64,000 nucleotides of DNA, taken from contig NZ_JAGRQH010000002.1 of assembly GCF_018122595.1 (NCBI RefSeq), positions 124,001-188,000 on the forward strand. The letters are read 5' to 3'. Below are positions 1 to 13,268 of the stretch, in pieces (the stretch's first letter is position 1; each line of letters starts with the position of its first letter). Both the position numbers and the translations under genes were made by a program. Source of the stretch: Neokomagataea anthophila (GTDB taxonomy: Bacteria; Pseudomonadota; Alphaproteobacteria; Acetobacterales; Acetobacteraceae). Below the pieces are notes generated by a model, which made no database searches, was not told the DNA's origin, and saw nothing but the letters and a program-made list of their open reading frames with translations.

Positions 1-34
1 ACTGGCGCCTTTTACTGAAGTTCTGGATCCGAGC

Positions 35-1606
35 ATGACACTGAACCTGACCCCGACCCCTAATTCGCATGTCGAACTCGCTCCACGGATTACCGTGATT
101 GGCGTCGGTGGAGCCGGCACCAATGCGGTCAACAACATGATCGCCTCCGACCTCAAAGGCGTCGAGTTCGTTGTTGCCAATACGGATGCGCAGCAGCTTG
201 CCCATTCCAAATCTGAGCGCCGGGTGCAACTCGGCCCACACCTGACCCGTGGTCTCGGTGCAGGTGCCAAGCCGGAAATTGGCCGTGAAGCTGCAGAAGA
301 AGCAGCACAAGAGATTGATCGCCAACTAGAAGGTGCAAATCTCATCTTCATTACCGCAGGCATGGGCGGCGGCACGGGCACGGGTGCTGCTCCCGTTGTT
401 GCACGCATGGCCCGCGAACGCGGCATTCTAACCGTTGGCGTCGTTTCCAAACCTTTCAACTTCGAAGGGCGCCGCCGCGCTACACTGGCTGATAGTGGCA
501 TTGCCGAACTTCAGAAGCACGTTGATACCCTCATCGTCATTCCGAACCAAAACCTCTTTAACTCCGCCAATCAAAATACGACCTTCCGTGAAGCCTTCCA
601 AATGGCTGACAACGTCCTCAATATGGGCGTTCGCGGCATTACAGACCTTATGGTCTCACCCGGCCTGATCAACCTCGACTTTGCCGATGTCAAAGCTGTC
701 ATGGAAAACATGGGCAAAGCCATGATGGGCACAGGCGAAGCCTCCAGTGCCGATGATGCCGAAGACCGCGCCATTGCTGCCGCTGAGCGTGCTATTTCCA
801 ACCCATTGTTGGAAGATGCTTCTATGGCAGGCGCGCGCGGCCTGTTGATTAATATTACGGGTGGTGAAGATCTTACCCTATATGAAGTCAATGCAGCTGC
901 TGACCGCATCCGCGAAGAAGTCACTGAAGACGCAAATATCATCTTCGGTGCCCTCATTGATGAGAGCCTGAATGGCCGTATCCGCGTTTCCGTCGTAGCC
1001 ACTGGCCTTGATGCACAAGCGGCACATAACGCAACAGCAGCAAGCCAAGAAACACCGACACAGAACACACAAGCCGCTCCGGCCCAAAACCCCGCACCAG
1101 CAAGCGCAGCACCTCAGCCTGCTGCACAGCGTGCGCCTGGCTCTTACGCACCAGGCTCAACCTATGCCGGAGGTGCACGGCCAAATTTTAATATAGACCC
1201 GCAGGCCGCGCACCAACACACGGCTCCACCACCAGCGGAACAACCCTACAACCCGCAGCATGAAGCGCATTCCGCTCCGGCTCAGCCTGCACATACACAG
1301 CACCCGGCCCCACAAGCCGCGCCCCAACAAGAGCAACAAAACCGCTCACATCACTCTGCGCTCTTTACGAACGCTCCCCAGCAGCCACAAACGGAAGCAC
1401 AACCGCGCAGCCTGTTCGGTTTGGTCACGGGCGCGTTCCGCAGCCGCCCTGCTGCTCCACCGGCTCCCGCACAACGCACCGAGCCATCAGCACCTGAGCA
1501 CACACAACCTCAACAAGCACGCCACGAGCCGCAACCTGAGCGTCCACGCCCATCCGATTCGCCTGACGATGGCACGTTGGATATCCCAACCTATCTCCGC
1601 CGCTGA
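35..1606 (+). CDS. ftsZ: Cell division GTPase FtsZ
   Basis: Tubulin-like GTPase that polymerises into the cytoplasmic Z-ring and recruits the divisome. The GTP-binding signature GGGTGTG lies at residues 111-117, after the N-terminal [10 protein letters not shown] loop, and the T7-loop region NLDFADV is near residue 210. At 523 aa it is much longer than enterobacterial FtsZ (about 383 aa). The excess is a Pro/Gln/Ala/His-rich, presumably disordered linker from about residue 330 to 505. The protein ends in DIPTYLRR, the conserved C-terminal peptide that binds FtsA and other partners. It sits immediately before lpxC, as at the end of dcw clusters; ftsA would be expected just left of the window. 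Confidence 0.98.
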   Translation: MTLNLTPTPNSHVELAPRITVIGVGGAGTNAVNNMIASDLKGVEFVVANTDAQQLAHSKSERRVQLGPHLTRGLGAGAKPEIGREAAEEAAQEIDRQLEGANLIFITAGMGGGTGTGAAPVVARMARERGILTVGVVSKPFNFEGRRRATLADSGIAELQKHVDTLIVIPNQNLFNSANQNTTFREAFQMADNVLNMGVRGITDLMVSPGLINLDFADVKAVMENMGKAMMGTGEASSADDAEDRAIAAAERAISNPLLEDASMAGARGLLINITGGEDLTLYEVNAAADRIREEVTEDANIIFGALIDESLNGRIRVSVVATGLDAQAAHNATAASQETPTQNTQAAPAQNPAPASAAPQPAAQRAPGSYAPGSTYAGGARPNFNIDPQAAHQHTAPPPAEQPYNPQHEAHSAPAQPAHTQHPAPQAAPQQEQQNRSHHSALFTNAPQQPQTEAQPRSLFGLVTGAFRSRPAAPPAPAQRTEPSAPEHTQPQQARHEPQPERPRPSDSPDDGTLDIPTYLRR

Positions 1607-1718
1607 AACATACTGCGTAATATACGGCAATAATCATTGACTGGAGCCTGCCCTGCATCTGCCCTTATATGAGACACTGACCGAGCGTTCATCGCCCGGA
1701 ACCACAGTAAAGGGACAG

Positions 1719-2738
1719 ATGCAGGTGACAGGATTTCAAGACGCAAAAACAGCGACAGACCTTTCTCTTCTGCCGTCTTTTCTTACGTCTGATACACCCG
1801 CATCAGTTCAAAGCACGCCACCAGCCCGACAAACCACTCTCGCCAATGCCATTACCTGCCGCGGCATTGCGCTCCATAGTGGTGTGACCGTCACATTAGA
1901 GCTGCGCCCAGCCCCGGCACATACGGGTATCTGCTTTCTGCGCACGGACCTCCCCGAAACACCGGCATTTCCTGTCCGTCCTGACACGATTATTGATACG
2001 CGCCTTTCAACTGTGGTCGCTTGGGATGAAAACCCCGAAGTCCGCGTGGCAACAATCGAACATCTCATGGCCGCCCTTTCCGCACTCAGCATTGATAATG
2101 CCATCATCGCGGTTTCTGGCCCCGAAATGCCTGTTTTAGACGGCTCCTCGGCAGAATTTTGCTTTCTCATTCAGTGCGCAGGCACCCGCATATTAGAGGC
2201 TCCGCGCCGCACAATCGAAATTCTCCGCCCCGTCCGCGTTGAGGATGATAACGGCGCTTTCGCAGAGCTTCGGCCCGCCCACCAGGGGCTTGCACTTGCA
2301 ATTTCATTGAGCTTTTCCGCTGAAGCGATCGGCACTCAACGCTATGCCATCCAACTTACAGCCGATCGCTTTATCAATGAGCTTTCTTTCTGCCGCACCT
2401 TTGTAAACCGTTCCGATATTGAGCATTTACAAAGCATTGGCCTTGCCCGTGGCGGCTCTTTAGACAATGCCGTCGTGGTTGATGGGCAGAGCGTCATCAA
2501 TCCCGCAGGCTTACGCATTGAGCGCGAATTTGCACGCCATAAACTGCTGGATGCCGTTGGTGACCTCTATTGCGCAGGCCGCCCTATCCAAGGGGGCTTC
2601 ATCGGGCATAAATCTGGTCACCGCATTAACAATCAACTTTTACGGGCTGTTTTTGCCGACCAGCGCAACTGGCGTTTGCAACCAATCGCCACAACACGCC
2701 CCACGAAAAGCACTCAACCCTCTTATGTTGCCGCTTAA
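1719..2738 (+). CDS. lpxC: UDP-3-O-acyl-N-acetylglucosamine deacetylase LpxC
   Basis: Zinc-dependent deacetylase catalysing the committed step of lipid A synthesis in the cytoplasm. Visible family motifs are EHLMAAL near residue 113 (first zinc histidine), HKLLDAVGDL near 275 (second zinc ligands His and Asp) and GHKSGH near 298 (catalytic histidine). At 339 aa it is longer than E. coli LpxC (305 aa); the excess is an N-terminal extension of about 35 residues before the usual start of homology, so a later start is possible. A GGGA element precedes the chosen ATG. It follows ftsZ after a 112-bp gap that contains no gene. Confidence 0.97.
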   Translation: MQVTGFQDAKTATDLSLLPSFLTSDTPASVQSTPPARQTTLANAITCRGIALHSGVTVTLELRPAPAHTGICFLRTDLPETPAFPVRPDTIIDTRLSTVVAWDENPEVRVATIEHLMAALSALSIDNAIIAVSGPEMPVLDGSSAEFCFLIQCAGTRILEAPRRTIEILRPVRVEDDNGAFAELRPAHQGLALAISLSFSAEAIGTQRYAIQLTADRFINELSFCRTFVNRSDIEHLQSIGLARGGSLDNAVVVDGQSVINPAGLRIEREFARHKLLDAVGDLYCAGRPIQGGFIGHKSGHRINNQLLRAVFADQRNWRLQPIATTRPTKSTQPSYVAA

Positions 2739-2805
2739 GGCAGCTTACGGGTCTTTCGTCAGCGCGATCCCGTGATATAAGACACTCTCCACGGGAAGAG
2801 CAGGT

Positions 2806-3708
2806 ATGACCAACAGCACACAGCGTCGTTTTTCTCTCACGCTCACAGAGCGTAGGTTCCCCCGCAGCGCGGCCATGATTGGCGCTGCGCTGCTTCTGTC
2901 TGGCTGTTCTTTGTTTTCACACAAAGACGGACCGGCTGCGATTCCCAAAGCAGCCGATGCCGAGACATTATATAATTACGGGATCGACGCACTGCACTCA
3001 GGCCGTTACCAACTCGCCTCGGGTGAGTTTGAGCTGTTGCAGCAAAATTACCCTTATTCCGGCTTCACCGGTAATGCCGAGTTAATGGAAGGGTATTCCT
3101 ACTACCTACAAGGGGAATACGCTCTTTCCGTTCAACAACTCGAACGTTACCTGCAGTTGCATCCGACGAGCCCCGACGCAGCCTACGCATTCTATCTGCG
3201 TGCACTGTGCTATTATGAGCAAATTGCAGACGTACAGCGTGACCAGCAAGGCACTGTTGAAGCGCTCAATGCGTTGGAAGAAGTCGTTACGCGCTTCCCA
3301 CAAACGTCTTACGCTCGTGATGCTCAGCTGAAAATTGACCTTTGCCGTGATCACCTTGCCGGTAAAGAAATGCTGGTCGGCCGTTGGTACCAACAGCAAC
3401 ACAATTATGAAGCTGCCATGACCCGCTATCAGCGCGTTGTTCAAGACTTCCAAACAACCAACCATACAGCCGAAGCGCTGGAACGTTTGGTGGAAGTTTA
3501 TCTCGCTCTCGGCCTGAAGGACCAAGCGCAACAAACCGCCTCCGTGCTGGGATACAACTATCCCGACAGCACATGGTACCATGACGCTTATGCCGATATG
3601 CGCGATGCGGGCCTCCTGTCCAATGACATGAAGACACCCGTTGCAAGCAAACAAAAAACCGATGCACAGCGTGGTTTCTTCTCCCGCGCTTGGCACAGCG
3701 TTTTCTAA
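2806..3708 (+). CDS. bamD: Outer membrane assembly lipoprotein BamD
   Basis: Essential lipoprotein of the BAM complex that folds beta-barrel proteins into the outer membrane. The N-terminus has a basic region, a hydrophobic segment and a lipobox LSGC near residue 32-35, predicting signal peptidase II cleavage and lipidation. The rest consists of TPR-like helical repeats (YNYGIDALHSGRY, then SYYLQGEYALSVQQLERYL and similar), as expected for the BamD/ComL fold. The length of 300 aa is slightly above the E. coli protein (245 aa). A GGAAG ribosome-binding site precedes the ATG. Placement between lpxC and recN is common in alphaproteobacteria. Confidence 0.95.
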   Translation: MTNSTQRRFSLTLTERRFPRSAAMIGAALLLSGCSLFSHKDGPAAIPKAADAETLYNYGIDALHSGRYQLASGEFELLQQNYPYSGFTGNAELMEGYSYYLQGEYALSVQQLERYLQLHPTSPDAAYAFYLRALCYYEQIADVQRDQQGTVEALNALEEVVTRFPQTSYARDAQLKIDLCRDHLAGKEMLVGRWYQQQHNYEAAMTRYQRVVQDFQTTNHTAEALERLVEVYLALGLKDQAQQTASVLGYNYPDSTWYHDAYADMRDAGLLSNDMKTPVASKQKTDAQRGFFSRAWHSVF

Positions 3709-3711
3709 TAT

Positions 3712-3732
3712 GCAGCGCGCCCCACGCGCTGC
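3712..3732 (+). other. Perfect hairpin between bamD and recN
   Basis: An 8-bp perfect stem (GCAGCGCG paired with CGCGCTGC, loop CCCCA) starts four bases after the bamD stop and ends 21 bases before recN. There is no T-tract, so it is not a standard intrinsic terminator. It could protect the bamD 3' end or reduce read-through into recN. Confidence 0.5.
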
Positions 3733-3753
3733 AGCAACACTGATACCGGCGTC

Positions 3754-7517
<3,764 letters not shown>

Positions 7518-7601
7518 TTCCCTGCCCTTAACCGCTAATCTGAAGGCCTGCGACACAAAAACAACCATCTTTTTTAGAAACCACGTTATATAAGGGGCCC
7601 T

Positions 7602-8966
7602 ATGCCTAGCCCCACTCTTTCGCAGCCGCATGTCGGCCTGTTCATCCTCGGCCTGATCGCCACCATTATTCTTATTGGCGTATCAATCCTTATCTCTCTT
7701 TCAGAGATTTCCTTTGCCGCAGCGCGAGACGTCCGCCTGCGCTCAAAAGCAGATGCCGGGGATCCACGGGCGATTGCCTTCTTAAAGCTCCGCCGGAATA
7801 GTGGGCAGGTCATTACAGTCCTACAAATCTGCTTGAATGCCGTTGGTGTCTTAGGCGGTATCATCAGCGATTCAATGCTGAGCGCACCACTTGCCGCCGC
7901 CTTAAAAGCCTGTGGCCTGTCTAGTACCTTGTCTGATCAGCTCGGTGCCGCGCTCGGGTTTATTCTCATCACGGGCTTGTTTGTTCTTTTTGCAGACTTA
8001 CTGCCCAAACGTATCGCTATGAACGCGCCAGACCGCATCGCCCTAAAGGTTGGCTGGTTCCCGGCCATTGCCCTCAAGGTCCTGTATCCGGCTGTCTGGG
8101 TCTTTTCCAAAATCTCAGATGCTCTACTGCGTTTCTTAAAAATTCCGGCAACGGCGACGGTTGAGCCCGTCACACCAGAAGATCTACGCGCTATTCTTGC
8201 CGCTGGCACAGCCTCTGGCATCTTGCTCGAAGAAGAGCACCAGATGATTCAGAACGTGCTCGGCCTGCAAGATCGCTCTGTCACCTCCGCGATGACACCA
8301 CGTGATGAAATTGTTTATCTGGACGTCCAAGAAACACCAGAAACACAGCGCGATAAAGTCCGCGTACGCCCCTATTCACGGTACCCTTTATGTAATGGTG
8401 ATCTAGACCATGTCATCGGTTCTATTCGTGCCGAAGACGTACTAGTTGCGGTGGTTGATAAGCCTCAAGACACGGAACTCCCCACGCCAGGCACCAATCA
8501 AATTTTCAAAATGCGCCGTGATGTTTTGTCATTGCCAGACACGCTAAACCTTTGGGAAACATTAGCGCAGTTTGACGTCAACGGTGCAGGCTTTGCTCTC
8601 ATTGTTAACGAATATGGCCTCGTTGTCGGCCTCATTACTTATAAAGATATCATGGGCGCCCTCATGGATGGCCTCGTCAGCCCCTTTGAAGAACAAGCTA
8701 TTGTCCGGCGCGATGATAATTCTTGGCTCATTGACGGGGCTGCCCCCATCGGAGATGTCATCCGTGAACTCGATATCCCCGTTTTCGATGATGCACAGAA
8801 CTTCGATACTATTGGCGGCTTCGTCATGAACCGCTTGCGCCGTATGGCGCGCAAGACCGACAGAGTCGATGCCGCTGGTTGCCGCTTCGAAGTGGTCGAT
8901 GTTGATGGCTTCCGTATTAACCAACTCCTCGTGACACGCCTCAATGCCATCAAGGAGCGCCCGTAA
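7602..8966 (+). CDS. CNNM/CBS-domain membrane protein (CorC/HlyC family)
   Basis: Predicted inner-membrane protein with an N-terminal CNNM (DUF21) transmembrane domain over about residues 10-170, a paired CBS-domain region over about 200-340 (ATASGILLEEEHQMI and SAMTPRDEIVYLDV are typical), and a C-terminal CorC/HlyC transporter-associated domain over about 365-450. The family is linked to magnesium or cobalt efflux and is often mis-named hemolysin. The substrate is not evident here. Its stop codon directly abuts the pncA ATG, so the two are probably co-transcribed. Confidence 0.9.
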   Translation: MPSPTLSQPHVGLFILGLIATIILIGVSILISLSEISFAAARDVRLRSKADAGDPRAIAFLKLRRNSGQVITVLQICLNAVGVLGGIISDSMLSAPLAAALKACGLSSTLSDQLGAALGFILITGLFVLFADLLPKRIAMNAPDRIALKVGWFPAIALKVLYPAVWVFSKISDALLRFLKIPATATVEPVTPEDLRAILAAGTASGILLEEEHQMIQNVLGLQDRSVTSAMTPRDEIVYLDVQETPETQRDKVRVRPYSRYPLCNGDLDHVIGSIRAEDVLVAVVDKPQDTELPTPGTNQIFKMRRDVLSLPDTLNLWETLAQFDVNGAGFALIVNEYGLVVGLITYKDIMGALMDGLVSPFEEQAIVRRDDNSWLIDGAAPIGDVIRELDIPVFDDAQNFDTIGGFVMNRLRRMARKTDRVDAAGCRFEVVDVDGFRINQLLVTRLNAIKERP

Positions 8967-9548
8967 ATGTCAGCTTCAGAACGCTCTGCTCTGATTATTA
9001 TTGATGTGCAAAATGATTTTTTACCCGGCGGCACCTTAGCCGTTCCCCGCGGTGATATCATCATTCAACCCATCAATGCTTTACTCGCACAGCCTTGGGA
9101 CACCGTCATCGCAACCAAAGATTGGCACCCGCCCCAGCACTGTTCTTTCAAAGAGCAAAGCGGTGACTGGCCTGCACACTGTATTGCAGGCACAGCGGGA
9201 GCCGCATTCCCTCCAAACCTACACACCGGCACCATCCATCACATCGTACATAAGGGCCTAGACCCTCATTGTGATAGTTATTCCGCATTTTTTGATAATA
9301 ACCGCCTTCACACAACAGGCTTAGAAAACTTACTCAAAGGCTTAAAGATCACGCACCTGCATATTTGCGGCTTAGCCTTAGATGTTTGCGTCAACGCGAC
9401 CATTCATGATGCCCTAGAATGCGGCTTTCACGTCACGCTTTATACCGATGCCGTACAAGGACTTCAGGACGATCCATCACCACTCCTAAACAACCTTACC
9501 AAACAAGGCGTCACTCTCGCTACGGCAACAGCCACAAATACACCATAA
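8967..9548 (+). CDS. pncA: Nicotinamidase PncA
   Basis: Isochorismatase-fold hydrolase converting nicotinamide to nicotinate for NAD salvage. The catalytic triad is visible: Asp in IIDVQNDF (near residue 13), Lys in VHKG (near 95) and the nucleophile Cys in ALDVCV (near 137). The metal-site histidines lie around KDWHPPQHCSF. The length of 193 aa is slightly short of E. coli PncA (213 aa). An AAGGAG ribosome-binding site lies inside the end of the preceding gene, whose TAA is immediately followed by this ATG. Confidence 0.92.
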   Translation: MSASERSALIIIDVQNDFLPGGTLAVPRGDIIIQPINALLAQPWDTVIATKDWHPPQHCSFKEQSGDWPAHCIAGTAGAAFPPNLHTGTIHHIVHKGLDPHCDSYSAFFDNNRLHTTGLENLLKGLKITHLHICGLALDVCVNATIHDALECGFHVTLYTDAVQGLQDDPSPLLNNLTKQGVTLATATATNTP

Positions 9549-9629
9549 ACAGCCGTATATTCTCATTCTAACACGACAACTCATAGCCCATCTGCAGTGA
9601 TTTTCATAAAATATGGAACACGTGATGTT

Positions 9630-11078
9630 ATGATTTTTTATTTTGCATGGTGTTTTTATCCAGATTTCAAGAACCATCTGCACAGACGTCCTGCCTCACG
9701 TCGATGCCTCTCTATATTAACAGCAATCATCAGCTTCAACGGTCTAATATCTGCAAATCATATCTTTGCAAAAACAACACCAAATACAAATTTTGATGTT
9801 ACCAGTTATACCCTAACCCTTACGCCTGATATCCAGAACGAAACCGTCTCTGGACATGAGACCATTCTTTTACATGCCGTTAGTAATGCTCTCCAGCGCT
9901 TGGACTTTACCCGTAATGCCCTGACAATCGAGAGCGCTTTACTCGATGGCATACCTCTATCCTCAACACAAACTGGCGACAATCTTACATTTAACCTGCC
10001 TACCCCAATACCACGTGGGCACACTGTAAAACTTGAGCTCATTTACCATGGCCACCCCGCACGTGGCCTCGCACGTTCAGCTACAGCTCTCTACACGAGC
10101 TACTTTGCCTGTGACTGGATGGTCTGTCGACAAGATGCATTTGGCGACAAAGCAGACTTCTCCCTCAAGCTACGTGTTTCATCTGGAATGAACACACTTT
10201 CAGTTGGCCGCTTACTATCAAAACAGATAGAGCCAGACGGTAGCGAAGTGCATCTTTGGAAGTCACCCCGACCATATTCAGCTTACCTCTACGGATTTGC
10301 TATCGGGCACTTCGCCAGCGTTACCAACCAAGTCGGACTGACCAAGTTAACTTATCTCAGCGATATCGCTGAAGCAGAAGAATTAAAACGACGCCTAGCC
10401 AGCACGAACGAAATGGTTCATTTCTTATCCGAAAAAGCAGGCATTCCCCTTCCTGTTGCTGAATATAGCCAACTCCTAGTCAAAGGAGACGAAGCACAAG
10501 AAGCCGCAACTTACTCTGTCATTGGCATGGACGAGTTACCGACAACGAATAATGACCCCGCCCAAGACTGGGTCATTATTCATGAACTCACCCATCAATG
10601 GTGGGGTAATCTCATAACCTGTGCAACGCTCCAAGATTTTTGGCTCAATGAAGGCATTACGACCTTCATAACAGCCGTCTGGAAGGAGCATCTCTACGGA
10701 CAAGCCGCCTATAATGCGGAACTTAACCTCGCGCGGCAACGATTGGAGAAGGCAAGAAACAAAGGCTTTGATAAGCCGCTCGCTTGGAATGGAGATTACC
10801 CCACACTCGGCATCCGCCGCGCTGTTCAATACAGCAAAGGCGCGCTTTTTATGGATTATTTACGTACCACTCTGGGTGACACAGCCTTCTGGTCTGGCAT
10901 ACGCCGCTACACCCGCGCCCATGCTGGCGGTACAGTAACAAGCATAGATTTTGAAAAAGATATGGAAACAGCCAGCGGGCGCGATTTGCACCAAATTTTT
11001 AACGATTGGGTGTTCGGAGTAGCTTCACAATCGACGACACCGTCTAGCCAACCCAAGAACATCATTTCTCCAAGATAA
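9630..11078 (+). CDS. M1-family (aminopeptidase N-like) metallopeptidase, variant
   Basis: Gluzincin-type zinc peptidase. The zinc motif HELTHQWWGN is followed by the third ligand in NEGITTF, as in M1 peptidases. A hydrophobic segment (ILTAIISFNGLISA) near the N-terminus suggests export to the periplasm. The GxMEN exopeptidase motif expected about 30 residues before HELTH is not present; that position reads QEAATYSV, so aminopeptidase activity is uncertain. The gene is AT-richer than its neighbours by eye. The start is uncertain: this ATG, or a GTG at 9597, each with only a weak ribosome-binding site. Confidence 0.8.
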   Translation: MIFYFAWCFYPDFKNHLHRRPASRRCLSILTAIISFNGLISANHIFAKTTPNTNFDVTSYTLTLTPDIQNETVSGHETILLHAVSNALQRLDFTRNALTIESALLDGIPLSSTQTGDNLTFNLPTPIPRGHTVKLELIYHGHPARGLARSATALYTSYFACDWMVCRQDAFGDKADFSLKLRVSSGMNTLSVGRLLSKQIEPDGSEVHLWKSPRPYSAYLYGFAIGHFASVTNQVGLTKLTYLSDIAEAEELKRRLASTNEMVHFLSEKAGIPLPVAEYSQLLVKGDEAQEAATYSVIGMDELPTTNNDPAQDWVIIHELTHQWWGNLITCATLQDFWLNEGITTFITAVWKEHLYGQAAYNAELNLARQRLEKARNKGFDKPLAWNGDYPTLGIRRAVQYSKGALFMDYLRTTLGDTAFWSGIRRYTRAHAGGTVTSIDFEKDMETASGRDLHQIFNDWVFGVASQSTTPSSQPKNIISPR

Positions 11079-11222
11079 CGCCCATTCGTGCTCGTACGTT
11101 CTTAACGCAACCGCAAAACGACTAATATCTCAAACGAGAAATTCACGAAAATAAACCATTATAAAAATTTTCGCCTATTGTACGAAAATCAATTAATGTG
11201 CATTAAAATGGGAGTTGTTTTT
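11079..11222. other. AT-rich intergenic spacer
   Basis: AT-rich stretch between the M1-like peptidase and the 3' end of tRNA-Arg. It should hold the end points of both convergent transcripts, but no clear hairpin plus T-tract was found and no gene is supported. Confidence 0.5.
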
Positions 11223-11299
11223 TGGTGCGCCCTGCTGGATTCGAACCAGCGACCCACAGCTTAGAAGGCTGTTGCTCTATCCAACTGAGCTAAGGGCGC
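11223..11299 (-). tRNA. tRNA-Arg (anticodon TCT)
   Basis: Read on the minus strand, the 77-nt cloverleaf has a 7-bp acceptor GCGCCCT/AGGGCGC, D-arm GCTC/GAGC, anticodon loop CTTCTAA (anticodon TCT), T-arm GCTGG TTCGAAT CCAGC, and an encoded CCA end. It lies 43 bp downstream of tRNA-Pro on the same strand and is probably co-transcribed with it. Confidence 0.97.
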
Positions 11300-11342
11300 A
11301 CAGTTGCAACAGCATCCAAAATCAGGAAGCTGTGCTTCCTAG

Positions 11343-11419
11343 TGGTCGGGGCGCCCGGACTCGAACCGGGGGCCTCTTGTACCCAAAACAAGCGCGCTAC
11401 CAGGCTGCGCCACGCCCCG
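11343..11419 (-). tRNA. tRNA-Pro (anticodon TGG)
   Basis: Minus-strand 77-nt cloverleaf: acceptor CGGGGCG/CGCCCCG, anticodon stem CTTGT/ACAAG with loop TTTGGGT (anticodon TGG), T-arm CCCGG TTCGAGT CCGGG, encoded CCA. A promoter is visible 11 bp upstream. The first seven bases also form one arm of a 12-bp inverted repeat reaching into that promoter. Confidence 0.97.
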
Positions 11420-11456
11420 AACTGAGGCTGTGTATAGGCCTAACCAGTTCGGGGCG
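11413..11456. repeat. 12-bp perfect inverted repeat at the tRNA-Pro 5' end
   Basis: CGCCCCGAACTG (11413-11424) is repeated in inverse as CAGTTCGGGGCG (11445-11456) with 20 bp between. One arm is the tRNA-Pro acceptor 5' strand plus leader; the other overlaps the -35/spacer region of its promoter. Confidence 0.75.
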
Positions 11457-11459
11457 CAA
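11431..11459 (-). promoter_or_regulatory. Predicted sigma-70 promoter of tRNA-Pro/tRNA-Arg
   Basis: On the minus strand, TTGCGC (11459-11454), a 17-bp spacer and TATACA (11436-11431) lie 11 bp before the mature 5' end of tRNA-Pro. Spacing and distance fit a short 5' leader. Confidence 0.6.
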
Positions 11460-11469
11460 GGGGGTATTT

Positions 11470-11976
11470 TTACTTTTTTTCACTTTTTGCCAGGGGGGGC
11501 ACAAAAAGAGGCGCCGTATCCCACGGGAACAATACCCATGTGTCCTGAGACACCTCAGTCACATAATGATCCGTCAAAGGCTTACCGTCTGGCTTTGCGT
11601 ATAAGCATGCAAAAACAGCCTTTGGCAGCATCTCACGCACAACACGTGCAGTAACCCCTGAATCAACAAGATCATCAACGATCAAAAAGCCTTCGCCATC
11701 ACCAGCCGCATCTGGCGACTTAATGACCTTTGGCTCGCCCTGCGTGCCTTCTTCAGCTGCATAAGTGACGACCGAAACGCTCTCGATCAAACGGCAGCCC
11801 AATTCACGCCCCAAGATCGCCGCGGGGATCAAACCACCGCGCGTAATGGCAACGATGCCGCGAAATGGCCCATGAGCCTGCATAAGGTTAGAAGCAAGCA
11901 AACGCGCATCCCGGTGCAGCTGATCCCAGGTTACGGTCGCATAATGAACGGTTTGTGGTGTCTGTGTAGTAGTCAT
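11470..11976 (-). CDS. gpt: Xanthine phosphoribosyltransferase
   Basis: Cytoplasmic type I phosphoribosyltransferase that salvages xanthine and guanine using PRPP. The PRPP-binding motif [11 protein letters not shown] lies near residues 98-108, and RGGLIPA near 46 is typical of the Gpt family. With the chosen ATG it is 168 aa, close to E. coli Gpt (152 aa). This start was preferred over one 78 bp upstream because GAGGAAGG precedes it and homology begins nearby. It is divergent from the MFS gene. Confidence 0.88.
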   Translation of the reverse strand: MTTTQTPQTVHYATVTWDQLHRDARLLASNLMQAHGPFRGIVAITRGGLIPAAILGRELGCRLIESVSVVTYAAEEGTQGEPKVIKSPDAAGDGEGFLIVDDLVDSGVTARVVREMLPKAVFACLYAKPDGKPLTDHYVTEVSQDTWVLFPWDTAPLFVPPLAKSEKK

Positions 11977-12047
11977 GCGCCTTCCTCTGCCCTCCATGAC
12001 ACCGATTTGCAATCGGCTTCCTGAAGAAAAAACACTATGATGAAAAC

Positions 12048-13268
12048 ATGTCACTGTCTCTCTTCAAAACGATCCCCGGGTTCCGTAGCCTCGCATTCTC
12101 GCGCCTATGCAGCCAACTCGCCTCATCCACCCTTGCTGTGGCCATCGGGTGGCACCTTTATGACATGACGCATAGCGTCGCGGCTCTCGGCTATATCGGC
12201 CTTGCCCAATTCCTACCGATGGTGCCCCTCACCTTTATCTCCGGGCATGTCGCGGATCGCTTTAATAGACAGCGCGTCGTTCAAATCTGTCAGGCCCTTG
12301 AAGCTCTCACCTTGCTGGCTATGACGATTGCCACGCTCTGCCACGCACTACATCCAGCTGGAATTTACGCTCTAGGCGTTATGCTTGGCACATTGCGCAG
12401 CTTCGAAATGCCTTGCCAACAAGCCTTCCTTCCCTCCCTCACCCCCGCGGCTTTACTGCCGCAAGCACAATCGCTCGTCACATCCCTCTTTATGGTCGCG
12501 TCCATTGCAGGCCCCAGCTTGGGTGGCCTACTCTATGGCCTTGGACCCGCTGTGAGTTACGGTATTACCAGCGCACTTTTCCTTGCAGCCTTTATCAGCA
12601 CATCCAACATCCGCCTCAGGACACGCGCTGCCAGTAAAGACCCCGTCACACTGAGTTCTGTCTTTGCGGGCCTCGCATTCTTAAGCACACGTAGAGACCT
12701 GCTCGGCGCAATTTCCATGGACCTGTTTGCCGTCTTACTCGGTGGCGCTACAGCCATGCTCCCCGTTTATGCCGAAAGCATTCTCCACGCAGGTCCTATG
12801 GGACTCGGCCTACTCCGCGCGGCTCCAGCCATTGGCGCCCTTGGCATGTCGCTATGGCTCGCCCGTTACCCTCTGGGCCGACGCAGCGGCATGTCCATGT
12901 ATTTATCGGTTTTCGTCTTTGGCGTCGCGACCATCATTTTTGGAGGCTCGCATACGATTTGGGTTTCTATCCTCGCCCTCATCACACTCGGCGCAGCCGA
13001 TGTGATCAGCATGGTCGTCCGATCATCACTCGTACAATTAGCCACGTCAGACGCCATGCGTGGCCGCGTTTCTGCCGTGAACACCTTATTTATTGGCTCA
13101 AGCAATCAATTGGGAGAATTTGAAAGCGGTATGATAGGTGCAGCTATAGGACCTGAGGCCGCCGTCATTACCGGTGGCATTGGCACCATCCTTGTGGCAG
13201 CAGCATGGATACCACTTTTCCCACGCCTGTGGTCACTCGACAGACTAGAGGAAATAAAGCCAGAGTAA
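12048..13268 (+). CDS. MFS transporter (EntS/MFS_3-like)
   Basis: Hydrophobic 406-aa protein with about 12 transmembrane segments. The loop between helices 2 and 3 reads GHVADRFNRQRVV, the major facilitator motif A. Similarity in style is to the enterobactin-exporter-like MFS_3 branch, so small-molecule export is plausible, but no substrate can be assigned. It is divergent from gpt with a 71-bp gap. A 7-bp hairpin spans the stop codon. Confidence 0.85.
   Translation: MSLSLFKTIPGFRSLAFSRLCSQLASSTLAVAIGWHLYDMTHSVAALGYIGLAQFLPMVPLTFISGHVADRFNRQRVVQICQALEALTLLAMTIATLCHALHPAGIYALGVMLGTLRSFEMPCQQAFLPSLTPAALLPQAQSLVTSLFMVASIAGPSLGGLLYGLGPAVSYGITSALFLAAFISTSNIRLRTRAASKDPVTLSSVFAGLAFLSTRRDLLGAISMDLFAVLLGGATAMLPVYAESILHAGPMGLGLLRAAPAIGALGMSLWLARYPLGRRSGMSMYLSVFVFGVATIIFGGSHTIWVSILALITLGAADVISMVVRSSLVQLATSDAMRGRVSAVNTLFIGSSNQLGEFESGMIGAAIGPEAAVITGGIGTILVAAAWIPLFPRLWSLDRLEEIKPE

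Noticed and set aside
1620-1680. TTGACT followed by TTATAT before lpxC as a promoter
   Set aside because: Spacing of about 22 bp is too long for sigma-70.
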